Shown here piece after piece: positions 45,505-54,828 of a stretch of 64,000 nt of DNA. Under the pieces are notes generated by a model that was not told the origin of the DNA, did not search any database, and saw only the letters and a list, made by a program, of their open reading frames with translations. The position numbers and the translations under genes are program-made. The first letter of the stretch is position 1; each line of letters opens with the position of its first letter. The stretch is from CADCVW01 sp035644935 (GTDB lineage Bacteria; Pseudomonadota; Alphaproteobacteria; Sphingomonadales; Sphingomonadaceae). The stretch is from NCBI GenBank assembly GCA_035644935.1, contig DASQNO010000010.1, forward strand, positions 21,753 through 85,752, written 5' to 3'.

Positions 45505-47133
45505 ATGACCCCCACTTTCGAGCGACGCGATCTGCTTCGCGGCGGACTAGCCGGCGCGGGCTTGCTCATCCTTCCCTCGCGCCTGATGGGCGCACCTGCG
45601 GCAGGCTTCACGCACGGTGTGGCCAGCGGTGACCCGGGGCAAGGCGAAGTCACCTTGTGGACACGTTATGTCGCGCCCGGCGCCACACGGCTGCGCGTCG
45701 AAGTGTCGGAAGACGCTCGCTTCCGGCGTTCGGTCGTGCGCGGCGAGGCCGTGGCCTCGGTCAACAGCGATTTTTGTGCCAAGGTTCGTGTCGCCGGTCT
45801 TCGATCCGGCCGCCGCTACCATTATCGCTTCGTCGACCGAGACGGCGGGGCGCGGTCGGAGACCGGAACCACGCGCACGCTGCCCGAGGGGCGGGTCGAT
45901 CGTTACCGCATCGCGGTGGTGTCCTGCGCAAACGCGACATCCGGCTGGTTCAACGCCTATGCGCACATCGCGGCGCGGGACGACATCGACCTGGTCGTGC
46001 ACCTCGGGGACTACATCTACGAGTCCCCGGTAGACCGGTCGGACGCTCTGCCCGGCATGGCAGCCGCGCGGGGCGTGCTGCCGGCAGCGGAGACGGTGGC
46101 GCTTGCAGACTATCGCGCGCGCTATGGCAGCTATCGCGCCGATCCTGATCTCGCGGCGCTGCACGCGCGTCACCCGATGATCTCCGTGTGGGACGACCAC
46201 GAAACGGCGAACAATGCATGGCGCGGCGGCGCGCGCGGGCACGGCAAGAACGAGGGCAGCTGGGAAGCCCGCAAGGCCGCGGGCATGCGCGCCTATGACG
46301 AATGGATGCCGATGGGACGCGCGCCGTACGACCGCTACCGGATCGGCGACCTCGCCACGCTTTTCCGCTTGGAGACGCGGCTAGTGGGTCGCGACCGGCA
46401 GCTTGATGTCGGCGAGGCGCTCGCGGGCCGGAGCGATGCGCGCGCGGCGATTGCGGCGTTTCGCAGCGGGGCGCTTGCCGACCCGCGCCGGACGATGATG
46501 GGGACGGCACAGGAAAGCTGGCTCGCAGACGGAATGGGCGAGTCGGTGCGCTCCGGGCGGCCATGGCAGGTGCTGGCGCAGCAAACCGTTATGGGTCCGA
46601 CGCTGTTGCCGCCTGGTGCACCACAGTGGTTCGCGCCCGGAACCGCGCTCGACGAAGGCGCGCAGCGCGAACTGGCGCAGGGCGTGGCGCTCGCCGGCGC
46701 CGGCATTCCGTTCGGTTTGGATCGATGGGACGGCTACCCCGCTGCCCGTGCGCGCCTGCTGGGGGCCGCGCAGGCGGCGCGCGTAAACCTTGTGACGCTG
46801 AGCGGCGACAGCCACAATGCCTGGGCGTATGACCTTCAGAACGACGGCCGCGCCGCCGGCGTGGAGTTCGCCGGGCACGCGGTCTCCTCCATGGGACTGG
46901 AGAAGCGCTTCACGGGCGATCCGGCGCGCATCGCCGCCGATTTTGCGCGCACCAACGCGTCGCTGCGCTGGTGCGACACAAGCCGGCGTGGTTATATGCT
47001 GGTTGAGCTGACGCCTGCCGCAGTGCGGTGCGACTGGCTGTTCCTGCCGTCGTTGAACACGCGTTCGACGGCGCTGCTGGGATCGGTGTCGTTCACCGTA
47101 GCTGTTGGCGTGAACCGGCTAGAGCGGAGCTAA
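45505..47133 (+). CDS. phoD: PhoD-family alkaline phosphatase/phosphodiesterase
   Basis: The product is 542 residues with GGAG seven bases before ATG 45505. A twin-arginine-type leader has ERRDLLRGGLAGAGLLILPS. An N-terminal fibronectin-like domain (FTHGVASGDPGQGEVTLWTR) precedes the catalytic domain with metal ligands in VVSCANA, VVHLGDYIYES, MISVWDDHETANNAW and LSGDSHNAWAYDL. It closes with LGSVSFTVAVGVNRLERS. Such enzymes need Ca2+/Fe3+ and hydrolyse phosphomono- and diesters in the periplasm. Divergent from a TonB receptor. Confidence 0.93.
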   Translation: MTPTFERRDLLRGGLAGAGLLILPSRLMGAPAAGFTHGVASGDPGQGEVTLWTRYVAPGATRLRVEVSEDARFRRSVVRGEAVASVNSDFCAKVRVAGLRSGRRYHYRFVDRDGGARSETGTTRTLPEGRVDRYRIAVVSCANATSGWFNAYAHIAARDDIDLVVHLGDYIYESPVDRSDALPGMAAARGVLPAAETVALADYRARYGSYRADPDLAALHARHPMISVWDDHETANNAWRGGARGHGKNEGSWEARKAAGMRAYDEWMPMGRAPYDRYRIGDLATLFRLETRLVGRDRQLDVGEALAGRSDARAAIAAFRSGALADPRRTMMGTAQESWLADGMGESVRSGRPWQVLAQQTVMGPTLLPPGAPQWFAPGTALDEGAQRELAQGVALAGAGIPFGLDRWDGYPAARARLLGAAQAARVNLVTLSGDSHNAWAYDLQNDGRAAGVEFAGHAVSSMGLEKRFTGDPARIAADFARTNASLRWCDTSRRGYMLVELTPAAVRCDWLFLPSLNTRSTALLGSVSFTVAVGVNRLERS

Positions 47134-47927
47134 CCGCCGCGCATGCCGCCCGACCGATGCACTTTCACGACGATCGCAGCTGCGGCCGGACGGCCCAGGC
47201 TTCGCGCAGCACCCGGTTTCCTGCGACGAAGCGGAACGCTTCGAGCGCGCCGCTCTGAAAGGGCTTGGCGAACACTGTGGACACGGCGCGGAAGTCCGCG
47301 CGCGCCTCTGCCGCGTCAGAGTCAGCACCACGAACCGTTGAGCTTGAATTCGCAGAACAAGACCTTTTCGTGATCGGTGATGAGGGTAGAGCGCGAATGA
47401 CCGCTCTGGGCGGAAAGCGGACATCGGTACTAAAGCCGCGGGCGGTGAGGTGCAGACGATCAAGAAGCGGTCGGGAGGTGGTTTATAGACCGGTGAACTA
47501 CGGTGTCGGTTGCCTGCTGCAATAAAGGAACCGCCGGCGACTTCGTGATTTTAGTACGCTGCGGGCCGGGCCCCTCTGACGATCAGCCGCTTGATTGTGA
47601 TGTCGGACCGCATCGGGCTCGCCCGGTGCTGGTTCTTGGGAGTTCTCCTTCTCACCGGCACCTGTCGATTTCGTAAATGAACCGTTTGCCTCCTCGGTGG
47701 TGAAATCCCTTGCGGCAAGTTCAAGGCCGGTGGTTTGATCGTCTTCAAAGAACACGCACCACTTTCTTCTGCCTTTGCGCGCGAGGGCCTCATCTCCTGG
47801 AATTTTCTTGTCAGTCTGTCCGCTGGCTCATCCTTGATCCTATCCGATCAAGGTAAATAAGATGCATGAACCTCGTAGATGGGTACTTAGATTGAACATT
47901 GTTTGAAAGATTAGGATGGATGATTGA
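47134..47927. other. Gap with one palindromic repeat and a gene remnant
   Basis: No complete gene is supported. On the minus strand at about 47173-47320 the frame reads EARADFRAVSTVFAKPFQSG and continues ALEAFRFVAGNRVLREAW, a coding-like tail of a protein I cannot name. At 47551-47793 another minus frame ends MRSDITIKRLIVRGARPAAY but lacks convincing support. Confidence 0.4.
47395..47424. repeat. Dispersed palindromic repeat
   Basis: GAATGACCGCTCTGGGCGG followed by AAAGCGGACATC; the left arm has one change (GACCGC for GTCCGC). It gives rise to a spurious frame starting MTALGGKRTS. Confidence 0.65.
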
Positions 47928-47941
47928 CACGTTTTAACGTG
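47928..47941. promoter_or_regulatory. Perfect palindrome upstream of the RND efflux operon
   Basis: CACGTT-TT-AACGTG is a perfect six-base inverted repeat, 18 bases before the adaptor ATG at 47960. Placement fits an operator for a repressor of the efflux operon, but no TetR- or MarR-type regulator gene is beside it. Confidence 0.45.
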
Positions 47942-47959
47942 CTACCTAGCGGGGCATCC

Positions 47960-49144
47960 ATGCGAAAGTTTGATGCGCGCAGAAGAACGGCTTTGGCAGC
48001 GCTTTCGCTTGCGGTGTTTGTTGGCGGGTGCGGAGAGGCCGCCGATGAGAAGACGAAGGGGCCGCCGCCGGCGCCCGAAGTCGGTTTCGTCGTGCTTCGG
48101 GCCGAAGCGGTACCCCTCGCGGTAGAATTGGCGGGGCGCACCGCGGCGTTTGAGACCTCCGAAGTCCGGCCGCAGGTTTCGGGCGTGATCCGCTCGCGCG
48201 CCTTTGCCGAAGGTTCGATCGTCCGCGCCGGACAAACGCTCTATCAGATCGATCCTTCGCTTTACGAAGCGCAGGCCGCGGAGGCGCGCGCCGCATTGCG
48301 TAGCGCACAGGCGACGCAGAACGCGGCGCGGGTGCGGGCGGATCGCTACCGGCCACTCGCCCAGATCGAGGCCGTCAGCCAGCAGGAGTTCACGGACGTC
48401 CAGGCGACGGCGCAGCAGGCTGGCGCGGCCGTGGCCCAGAACCGTGCGGCGCTGGACACCGCCAACATCAACCTGCGCTTCACCCGCGTTCCCGCGCCGA
48501 TCACGGGCAGGATCGGGCGATCGATTTTTACCACCGGCGCGCTTGTCACCGCCTCGCAGGCGGCGCCCCTGGCGACAATCCAGCGGCTCGACCCGATTTT
48601 TGTCGACATTCAGCAGTCGAGCGCCGCGCTGCTGCAATTGCGCCAGTCACTGGCAGCCGGAGGATCGGTCCCGTCGCGCGCACAGGTGCGTCTGACACTC
48701 GAAAACGGTACGGACTACGGCTACACGGGCACGCTCCAATTCGCCGAAGCCGTTGTCGATCCGGGCACGGGATCGGTGACGCTGCGGGCGAGTTTCCCCA
48801 ATCCGCAGAACCTGCTGCTGCCGGGCATGTTCGTACGGGCCCGGCTGGTGCAGCAGACGGTTTCGGACGGGATCCTGGTGCCGCAACAGGCCGTCTCTCG
48901 CGACCCGCGCGGCAATGCCACGGTGTTTCTCGTGGGCTCCGGCAACAAGGCGGTCCAGCGCTCGGTTACGGCCGATCGCACCGTGGGTGACAAATGGCTG
49001 GTAACGGCGGGCCTCGGCGCGGGCGACCGCGTCATCACCGAAGGGCTGCTACGCGTCAGGCCCAACGGGGCCGTGCGCCCGGTCCCCGCGGGATCGCCGC
49101 CTCCCCGCGGGCCGGAAGCAGCCGGCGCGAAGACGGCGCGCTGA
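47960..49144 (+). CDS. RND efflux periplasmic adaptor (membrane fusion protein)
   Basis: The product is 394 residues from ATG 47960; TTG 47924 is possible but lies upstream of the palindrome. A lipoprotein signal has lipobox VGGC (LSLAVFVGGCGEAADEK). The lipoyl half-motifs are VRPQVSGVIRSRAFAEGSIV and FTRVPAPITGRIGRSIFT, flanking a coiled-coil hairpin (about 100-165). The beta-barrel and membrane-proximal domains follow, with LLLPGMFVRARLVQQ. AcrA/MexA class; connects the inner-membrane pump to the outer-membrane channel. Confidence 0.95.
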   Translation: MRKFDARRRTALAALSLAVFVGGCGEAADEKTKGPPPAPEVGFVVLRAEAVPLAVELAGRTAAFETSEVRPQVSGVIRSRAFAEGSIVRAGQTLYQIDPSLYEAQAAEARAALRSAQATQNAARVRADRYRPLAQIEAVSQQEFTDVQATAQQAGAAVAQNRAALDTANINLRFTRVPAPITGRIGRSIFTTGALVTASQAAPLATIQRLDPIFVDIQQSSAALLQLRQSLAAGGSVPSRAQVRLTLENGTDYGYTGTLQFAEAVVDPGTGSVTLRASFPNPQNLLLPGMFVRARLVQQTVSDGILVPQQAVSRDPRGNATVFLVGSGNKAVQRSVTADRTVGDKWLVTAGLGAGDRVITEGLLRVRPNGAVRPVPAGSPPPRGPEAAGAKTAR

Positions 49145-49148
49145 TCCA

Positions 49149-52100
49149 ATGATCTCACGCATCTTCATCGACCGGCCGATCTTTGCGTGGGTCATCTCCA
49201 TCGTCATCATGTTGGCCGGCGTCGGCGGCATCCTGACGCTGCCTATCGAACAGTACCCGGACATCGCGCCGCCGTCGGTCAATATCCGCGCCAACTATCC
49301 CGGCGCGTCGGCGGAGACGGTCGAATCGAGCGTCACGCAGGTTATCGAGCAGCAGCTCACCGGCATCGACGGGCTGCTCTACTTCTCCGGCAGCTCGAAT
49401 TCCAACGGCCAGGTCGCGATCACCGTCACCCTCGACAAAGGCGTGGACCCCGACATCGCGCAGGTTCAGGTCCAGAACAAAGTCCAGCAGGCACTGCCGC
49501 GGCTGCCGCAGCAGGTCCAGCAGCAGGGCCTGACCGTCACCAAGTCCAATGCCGACTTTCTGATGGTCGTGTCGATCTACGACGAGAGCGACAGGACGAC
49601 GTCCGGCGACGTTTCCGACTATCTGGTTTCCAATCTGCAGGACCCACTCGGGCGCGTGCCGGGCGTTGGAGACATCAACGTGTTCGGGTCGCAATATGCG
49701 ATGCGGATCTGGCTCGACCCGTACAAGCTGTCGAGCTTCGGACTGATCCCGGCGGACGTGTCGAACGCGATCCAGGCGCAGAATACTCAGGTCGCCGCCG
49801 GGCAGGTCGGCGGCAGCCCGTCGCCGGGCGAGCAAATGCTCAACGCCACCGTCACGGCCCGGTCGCGGCTGACCAATCCCGAACAGTTCCGCCAGATCAT
49901 CCTCAAGACGCAGCCGGACGGCTCGCGCGTGGTGCTCCAAGACGTTGCGCGGGTCGAACTTGGCAGCGAAAGTTACAACAACGTCAGCCGACTGAACGGC
50001 CACCCCGGCGCGGGTATCGCGATCCAGCTCGCGCCCGGCGCCGACGCGCTGCAGACCGCCGACCTCGTGCGCGCCGAAATAGCCGAGCGCTCCAAATCGT
50101 TCCCGGCCGGCTTCAAATATGCGTTTCCCAACGACAGCACCGCGTTCATTCGCCTGTCGATCAACGAAGTGGTCAAGACGCTGATCGAGGCGATCATCCT
50201 CGTCGTCATCGTCATGTTCCTGTTCCTGCAGAGCTGGCGCGCGACGCTGATCCCGACGATCGCGGTGCCCGTGGTGCTGCTCGGCACGTTCGGCATTCTC
50301 GCGCTGTTCGGTTACTCCATCAACACGCTGACCTTGTTCGGGCTCGTGCTGTCCATCGGTCTTCTGGTCGACGACGCCATTGTCGTGGTGGAGAATGTCG
50401 AACGCGTCATGGCCGAGGATGGGCTGGACGCGCGCGAGGCGACGATAAAGTCGATGTCGGAAATCCAGACCGCGCTCATCGCCATTGCGCTTGTGCTATC
50501 GGCGGTGTTCCTGCCGATGGCGTTCTTCGGCGGGTCGGTGGGCGTCATCTACCGCCAGTTCTCGATCACCATCGTATCGTCGATGATGCTGTCGGTGGTC
50601 GTCGCACTGGTCCTGACGCCCGCGCTGACCGCGACCTTGCTCAAGCCGCATACGGCGCATGCCCCGCCCCGGAATCGCGTCGCCGCCTTCGCCGCGCGCT
50701 TCGGCGACCGCTTCAATCGCGGCTTCGCGTGGACGACCGACCGTTACGTTCGCGGGGTCAAGGCAGTTATCCGCTTCCGCTGGCCGTCGATGGCGGTGTT
50801 CGCCGGGTTGACCGCGATCCTGGCCGTGGTCTTCCTGCGCCTGCCGACGAGCTTCCTGCCGAGCGAGGACCAGGGCGTCGCGCAGATTCAATATTCGCTT
50901 CCGCCCGGCGCCACGCAGGCGCGCACGCTGGCCGCGGTTGCGGAGATCGAGCGCTATTTCCTTGGACCGGAAAGCCGCAACATCAACACCATCTACGCCG
51001 TGGTCGGGTCCAGCCAGCAAGGCTCGGGTCAGAATGCGGGCCGCGGCTTTCTGTCGCTCAAGCCTTGGGACCAGCGCCAAGGACCCGAGAACAGCGCCGA
51101 CGCGATAACCGAACGCGCCACCAAGAGCCTGTCCTCGCTCCGCGACGTCCGCTTCAACGCGCTCAGCCCGCCTCCCGTCCGCGGGCTGGGGCAGTCGAGC
51201 GGTTTCACCATGCAGCTGCTCAACAGCTCGGGCATGCCGCGCGCGCAGTTCGTGGCGGCGCGCGAACGGCTGCTGGAAGCCGCGGAGAAGGATCCGCTGC
51301 TTGCATCGGTGCGGCTGGGCAGCCTGGACGACAATCCGACGCTGCAGGTGGAACAGGATCAGGCCAGGATCGGCGCGCTTGGCCTCGCGCAGGCGGATGT
51401 GGACTCCACGCTGTCGACCGCCTGGGGCGGCGATTACGTCAACGACTTCATCGACCGCGGCCGCGTCAAGCGCGTCTATGTGCAAGGCGATGCGCAATAC
51501 CGGTCGCGGCCGGAGGACCTGGCGAATTGGTTCGTCCGATCGGCAACGGGCGCGATGGCGCCGTTCTCGGCTTTCGCCAGCACCAGTTGGGGCCAGGCCC
51601 CGACCGGCCTGTCCCGCTTTAACGGCGTGTCCGCGTACGAGTTCTCGGGTCAGGCGGCAGAGGGCCGAAGCTCGGGCGAGGCGATGGACCGGATGGCCGA
51701 ACTCGCGAGCGCCTTGCCCGGGACGTCGGTCGACTGGAGCGGACTGTCGTACCAGGAAAGGCTCTCGGGCGGGCAGGCGCCGCTTCTCTACGCGCTGTCG
51801 CTGCTCGTCATCTTCCTCTGCCTGGCCGCGCTCTACGAGAGCTGGTCCATCCCGATCTCGGTCTTGCTCGTCATCCCCTTGGGCCTGCTTGGCGCGGCTT
51901 TGGCCGTGTGGGCGCGGGGTTTGGAAAACGATGTTTACTTCCAGGTCGGACTGCTCACCACCATGGGATTGTCCGCCAAGAACGCGATCCTCATCGTCGA
52001 GTTCGCCGAACAGGCCGAACGCCGCGGCCGCAGTGCATACGACGCGGCGATCGAGGCGGCGCGCCTGCGCCTCCGACCCATCCTGATGACCAGCCTCGCT

Positions 52101-52310
52101 TTTTTCTTCGGCGTCCTTCCCCTCGCGATTTCGACGGGCGCCGGGGCGCGCAGCCGGGTGGCCATCGGCACCGCCGTGATGGGCGGGATGTTCACCGCCA
52201 CGATCCTCGCGATCTTCTTCGTGCCGCTGTTCTTCGTGCTGGTGCGCCGGCTGTTCGGTCGTCAGCCGAAGGCGGAGCCTTCGCCGGCCACGGGGTCGCT
52301 GGCGATATGA
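49149..52310 (+). CDS. RND multidrug efflux pump, HAE1 (AcrB/MexB) type
   Basis: The product is 1053 residues, starting MISRIFIDRPIFAWVISIVI four bases after the adaptor. Proton-relay residues are present: Asp408 and Asp409 in LLVDDAIVVVENVERVM (TM4) and Lys944 in MGLSAKNAILIVEFAEQAER (TM10). The porter domain has PGVGDINVFGSQYAMRIWLD and the trimer hairpin region VRGLGQSSGFTMQLLNSSG is present. Full family length, no lesions. It exports hydrophobic and amphiphilic drugs using the proton gradient. Confidence 0.97.
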   Translation: MISRIFIDRPIFAWVISIVIMLAGVGGILTLPIEQYPDIAPPSVNIRANYPGASAETVESSVTQVIEQQLTGIDGLLYFSGSSNSNGQVAITVTLDKGVDPDIAQVQVQNKVQQALPRLPQQVQQQGLTVTKSNADFLMVVSIYDESDRTTSGDVSDYLVSNLQDPLGRVPGVGDINVFGSQYAMRIWLDPYKLSSFGLIPADVSNAIQAQNTQVAAGQVGGSPSPGEQMLNATVTARSRLTNPEQFRQIILKTQPDGSRVVLQDVARVELGSESYNNVSRLNGHPGAGIAIQLAPGADALQTADLVRAEIAERSKSFPAGFKYAFPNDSTAFIRLSINEVVKTLIEAIILVVIVMFLFLQSWRATLIPTIAVPVVLLGTFGILALFGYSINTLTLFGLVLSIGLLVDDAIVVVENVERVMAEDGLDAREATIKSMSEIQTALIAIALVLSAVFLPMAFFGGSVGVIYRQFSITIVSSMMLSVVVALVLTPALTATLLKPHTAHAPPRNRVAAFAARFGDRFNRGFAWTTDRYVRGVKAVIRFRWPSMAVFAGLTAILAVVFLRLPTSFLPSEDQGVAQIQYSLPPGATQARTLAAVAEIERYFLGPESRNINTIYAVVGSSQQGSGQNAGRGFLSLKPWDQRQGPENSADAITERATKSLSSLRDVRFNALSPPPVRGLGQSSGFTMQLLNSSGMPRAQFVAARERLLEAAEKDPLLASVRLGSLDDNPTLQVEQDQARIGALGLAQADVDSTLSTAWGGDYVNDFIDRGRVKRVYVQGDAQYRSRPEDLANWFVRSATGAMAPFSAFASTSWGQAPTGLSRFNGVSAYEFSGQAAEGRSSGEAMDRMAELASALPGTSVDWSGLSYQERLSGGQAPLLYALSLLVIFLCLAALYESWSIPISVLLVIPLGLLGAALAVWARGLENDVYFQVGLLTTMGLSAKNAILIVEFAEQAERRGRSAYDAAIEAARLRLRPILMTSLAFFFGVLPLAISTGAGARSRVAIGTAVMGGMFTATILAIFFVPLFFVLVRRLFGRQPKAEPSPATGSLAI

Positions 52311-53782
52311 GGCGCTGGCTTCTTCCCCTTCTGGCTGCAACGGCGCTGACCGCCTGCACCAGCCTGGAGCCCCCTTATGTGCAGCCCGCATCGCCCGTTC
52401 CGCCGAGTTGGCCGGTCGGCGATGCCTATCTTCGTCAAAGCGAAGCGTCCCTCCCCACGGTCGGCTATCGCGACATATTTCGCGATCCCAAGCTGCAGGC
52501 GCTGATCGCGCAAGCGCTGGGCAACAGCCGCGACCTGCGCATCGCCGCGGCCAACATCGCCAGCGCCCGCGCCCAGTATCGCATCCAGCGTGCCGAACGC
52601 CTGCCGCGCGTCGACGTCGGCGCGGACGTCGGGCTCAGCCGCAGTGGCGGCTCGTCGGACGGCGGCGCGGGATCAGGCGGCGACGGAACGGGCACTGGGG
52701 GCAGCGGCGGCGGGATTCGGCAATCGTACGGCGTCGACATCGGCCTGTCCGCGTTCGAGCTGGACCTGTTCGGCCGCGTGCGCAGCCTCAGCAACGCCGC
52801 CCTGCAGCAATATTTCGCAACCGAGGCCGGGGCGCGCGCCACGCGTCTGTCGCTCGTCGCCGAGGTCGCCGCCGCTTACGTCACCTTGGCATCCGACCGC
52901 AGCCTGCTGGCCATCGCGCGGGACACCGAGAGCAACGCGCGGCGCTCGGTCGAACTCACCGGTGCGCGGCTGCGTGGCGGCATCGCGCCGCGGACGGATC
53001 TTCGGCAGGCGGAAACCGTCCTTTTCCAGGCTGTAAGCGATATCGCCGAGCTGACCGCCGTCGTCGCGCAGGACCGAAATGCGCTGCAACTGCTCGTCGG
53101 CGCGCCAGTCGACGACACGTTGCTTCCGAGCGGGATCGAGAGCGTCGACCCGCTGCTCGGCGAGCTTCCCGCCGGCTTGAACTCCCGCATCCTGTTGCGC
53201 CGCCCGGACGTGGTCCAGGCCGAGTATCTGCTGCGCGCCGCCAACGCCCGGATCGGCGCCGCTCGCGCGGCGTTCTTCCCGACAATCAGCCTGACCGCCC
53301 TGACCGGGCTCGCGAGCAATGCGTTGGGTTCTTTGTTCTCGTCCGACGCCTTCAACTTTCGCGTTGCCCCCAGCCTCAGTCTGCCGATCTTCGATGCCGG
53401 CGGCCGACGCGCCAACCTCGCCTTCACGCAGGCCCAGCGGCAGCTTGCGCTGGCCCAGTATGAGCGCGCCATCCAGGTGGCCTTCCGCGAAGTGTCGGAT
53501 GCGCTGGCCCGCCGCGGCACCATCGGCGCGCAAGCCGCGGCGCAGACCAGCCTCGTCGCCTCCGCCCGCGACAATTATGTCCTGACGAATGCGCGCTATC
53601 GTGGCGGCATCGACACGTTCCTGACCAGCCTCGACGCCCAGCGCACGCTCTACTCGGCGCAGCAGAACCTCGTCCTCGCCCGCCGCGCCCGTGCCGAGAA
53701 TCTCGTGGTCCTGTATCGTTCGCTCGGTGGTGACTCGCTGATGGAAGTGCCAGAGCAGAACCTGACAAATGGCAGCCGATGA
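52307..53782 (+). CDS. Outer-membrane efflux channel lipoprotein (NodT/OprM family)
   Basis: The product is 491 residues from ATG 52307, overlapping the pump stop as ATGA. The lipoprotein signal has LTAC (ATALTACTSLEPPYV). Two OEP repeats are visible with QALGNSRDLRIAAANIASAR and LRAANARIGAARAAFFPTIS, and TNARYRGGIDTFLTSLDAQR near the end. A Gly/Ser-rich insert (GSSDGGAGSGGDGTGTGGSG) lies at about residues 112-135 in the first beta segment; it is unusually long and probably forms a flexible extracellular loop. Third component of the tripartite pump. Confidence 0.95.
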   Translation: MRRWLLPLLAATALTACTSLEPPYVQPASPVPPSWPVGDAYLRQSEASLPTVGYRDIFRDPKLQALIAQALGNSRDLRIAAANIASARAQYRIQRAERLPRVDVGADVGLSRSGGSSDGGAGSGGDGTGTGGSGGGIRQSYGVDIGLSAFELDLFGRVRSLSNAALQQYFATEAGARATRLSLVAEVAAAYVTLASDRSLLAIARDTESNARRSVELTGARLRGGIAPRTDLRQAETVLFQAVSDIAELTAVVAQDRNALQLLVGAPVDDTLLPSGIESVDPLLGELPAGLNSRILLRRPDVVQAEYLLRAANARIGAARAAFFPTISLTALTGLASNALGSLFSSDAFNFRVAPSLSLPIFDAGGRRANLAFTQAQRQLALAQYERAIQVAFREVSDALARRGTIGAQAAAQTSLVASARDNYVLTNARYRGGIDTFLTSLDAQRTLYSAQQNLVLARRARAENLVVLYRSLGGDSLMEVPEQNLTNGSR

Positions 53783-53818
53783 AAACCGCGGGCGAGTTCG
53801 TCACCCCTCAAGCCTGGT

Positions 53819-53836
53819 GAATGTCCGCTCTTCCGG
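53819..53836. repeat. Dispersed palindromic repeat, half copy
   Basis: GAATGTCCGCTCTTCCGG represents the left arm only; the right arm is missing. Confidence 0.45.
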
Positions 53837-53888
53837 AGGCGCGAGGAGCCGCTGAATGATTTGGACTGGCGCAAAGCCGCCATTCTAC

Positions 53889-53920
53889 GAATGTCTGCAA
53901 TGGGTGGAGGGCGGATGTCG
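53889..53920. repeat. Dispersed palindromic repeat
   Basis: GAATGTCTGCAATGGGTGG followed by AGGGCGGATGTCG, with transition changes in both arms. It lies in a 577-base gap (53783-54359) without a gene. Confidence 0.65.
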
Positions 53921-54310
53921 ATCGGCCGGGCAGATTCAAGGGCGCAATCTCCGTCGGACTGCACTCACGCGTCTACGGAGGGTTTCAGCAGCGCTTGATA
54001 GCAGTCGTTCGGCGTTCGCTTTGCACCGGGCGAGCTCCCGCCAGTCACTTGGCAGCTTCCTCCAACTCCCCTCCGACCGACCTGAGATCTTGGCCAAGCC
54101 CGCGCATTGTGCTGCAGCTAGCGAGCGCGAAGCACCCCGCCATGAGCGCGATAGTGAGTATCCGGCGAACCATAAAGCGAGATCCTGTAACGTTTGTCTT
54201 CGCGAGGATGCATGGCAGCTGCTGCTCCAGACCTGAACGGCATCAAGCGGCTGCTGCTGGTTCGCTTGCTGCACGATCAGGCGTCCGAGCTACCCGTTCA
54301 GCCGTCACCT

Positions 54311-54339
54311 GCGTCTGCTTCGAGTGGAAAGCGGACATC
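54311..54339. repeat. Dispersed palindromic repeat
   Basis: GCGTCTGCTTCGAGTGG followed by AAAGCGGACATC, about 20 bases before the SUKH-family gene. Confidence 0.6.
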
Positions 54340-54359
54340 GTCGGCAGTAGCATAAGCCG

Positions 54360-54764
54360 ATGCCAGTTCTCACCCAATTCGAGGCCCGTGCTCCGGCGCA
54401 AGCGAACGATATCGCGGTCGTCGAAGTCGAACTCCAAACGCCCTTGCCCGAAGACTACAAGGCGTTCTTGCTGAAGCAGGATGGTGGCGAGGGCTTCATC
54501 GGTGAGCACTACTTGGTGCTATGGAGCATAGCCGAATTGCTCCCGTTCAATCGCGATTATCAGTTCCAGGAGCTTGCGCCAGGCTTGATCGCTTTTGGGT
54601 CTAATGGAGGCGGTGAAGGCTTCGCGTTTGACGCTGCTTGTGAGGGTTTCAGGGTCAAGCAGTGCCCGTTCATCGGCCTCTCGCGGGAGGATGCGATGCC
54701 TGTTGCCCAAAGTTTCACGCACCTCCTGGAGCGCATGATTGCGGAGGAGGGATCGCTGTTCTGA
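54360..54764 (+). CDS. SMI1/KNR4 (SUKH) family protein, possible orphan immunity protein
   Basis: The product is 134 residues. VEVELQTPLPEDYKAFLLKQ followed by DGGEGFIGEHYLVLWSIAEL is the SUKH core, and LIAFGSNGGGEGFAFDA is the second hallmark. SUKH proteins often serve as immunity proteins to contact-dependent or polymorphic toxins. No toxin gene is next to it. It is flanked on both sides by palindromic repeats, suggesting a displaced single gene. Confidence 0.85.
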   Translation: MPVLTQFEARAPAQANDIAVVEVELQTPLPEDYKAFLLKQDGGEGFIGEHYLVLWSIAELLPFNRDYQFQELAPGLIAFGSNGGGEGFAFDAACEGFRVKQCPFIGLSREDAMPVAQSFTHLLERMIAEEGSLF

Positions 54765-54766
54765 CC

Positions 54767-54797
54767 GAACGTCCGCATCGAGTGGAAAGTGGATAGG
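54767..54797. repeat. Dispersed palindromic repeat
   Basis: GAACGTCCGCATCGAGTGG followed by AAAGTGGATAGG, just after the SUKH gene. Confidence 0.65.
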
Positions 54798-54828
54798 AGG
54801 CCCGGTCTGATCGGCTCAGGAAAGAAGC

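Noticed and set aside
47498..47793. Minus-strand frames in the gap before the RND operon
   Set aside because: Composition and lack of a ribosome site do not support a gene; only a short tail looks coding-like.
49187..51622. 811-residue plus-strand frame inside the pump gene
   Set aside because: Alternative frame of the intact AcrB-type gene, whose proton-relay residues are all present in the main frame.
50496..52391. 631-residue minus-strand frame in the RND pump gene
   Set aside because: Shadow of the pump and channel genes; low-complexity Arg/Gln/Glu composition and no ribosome site.
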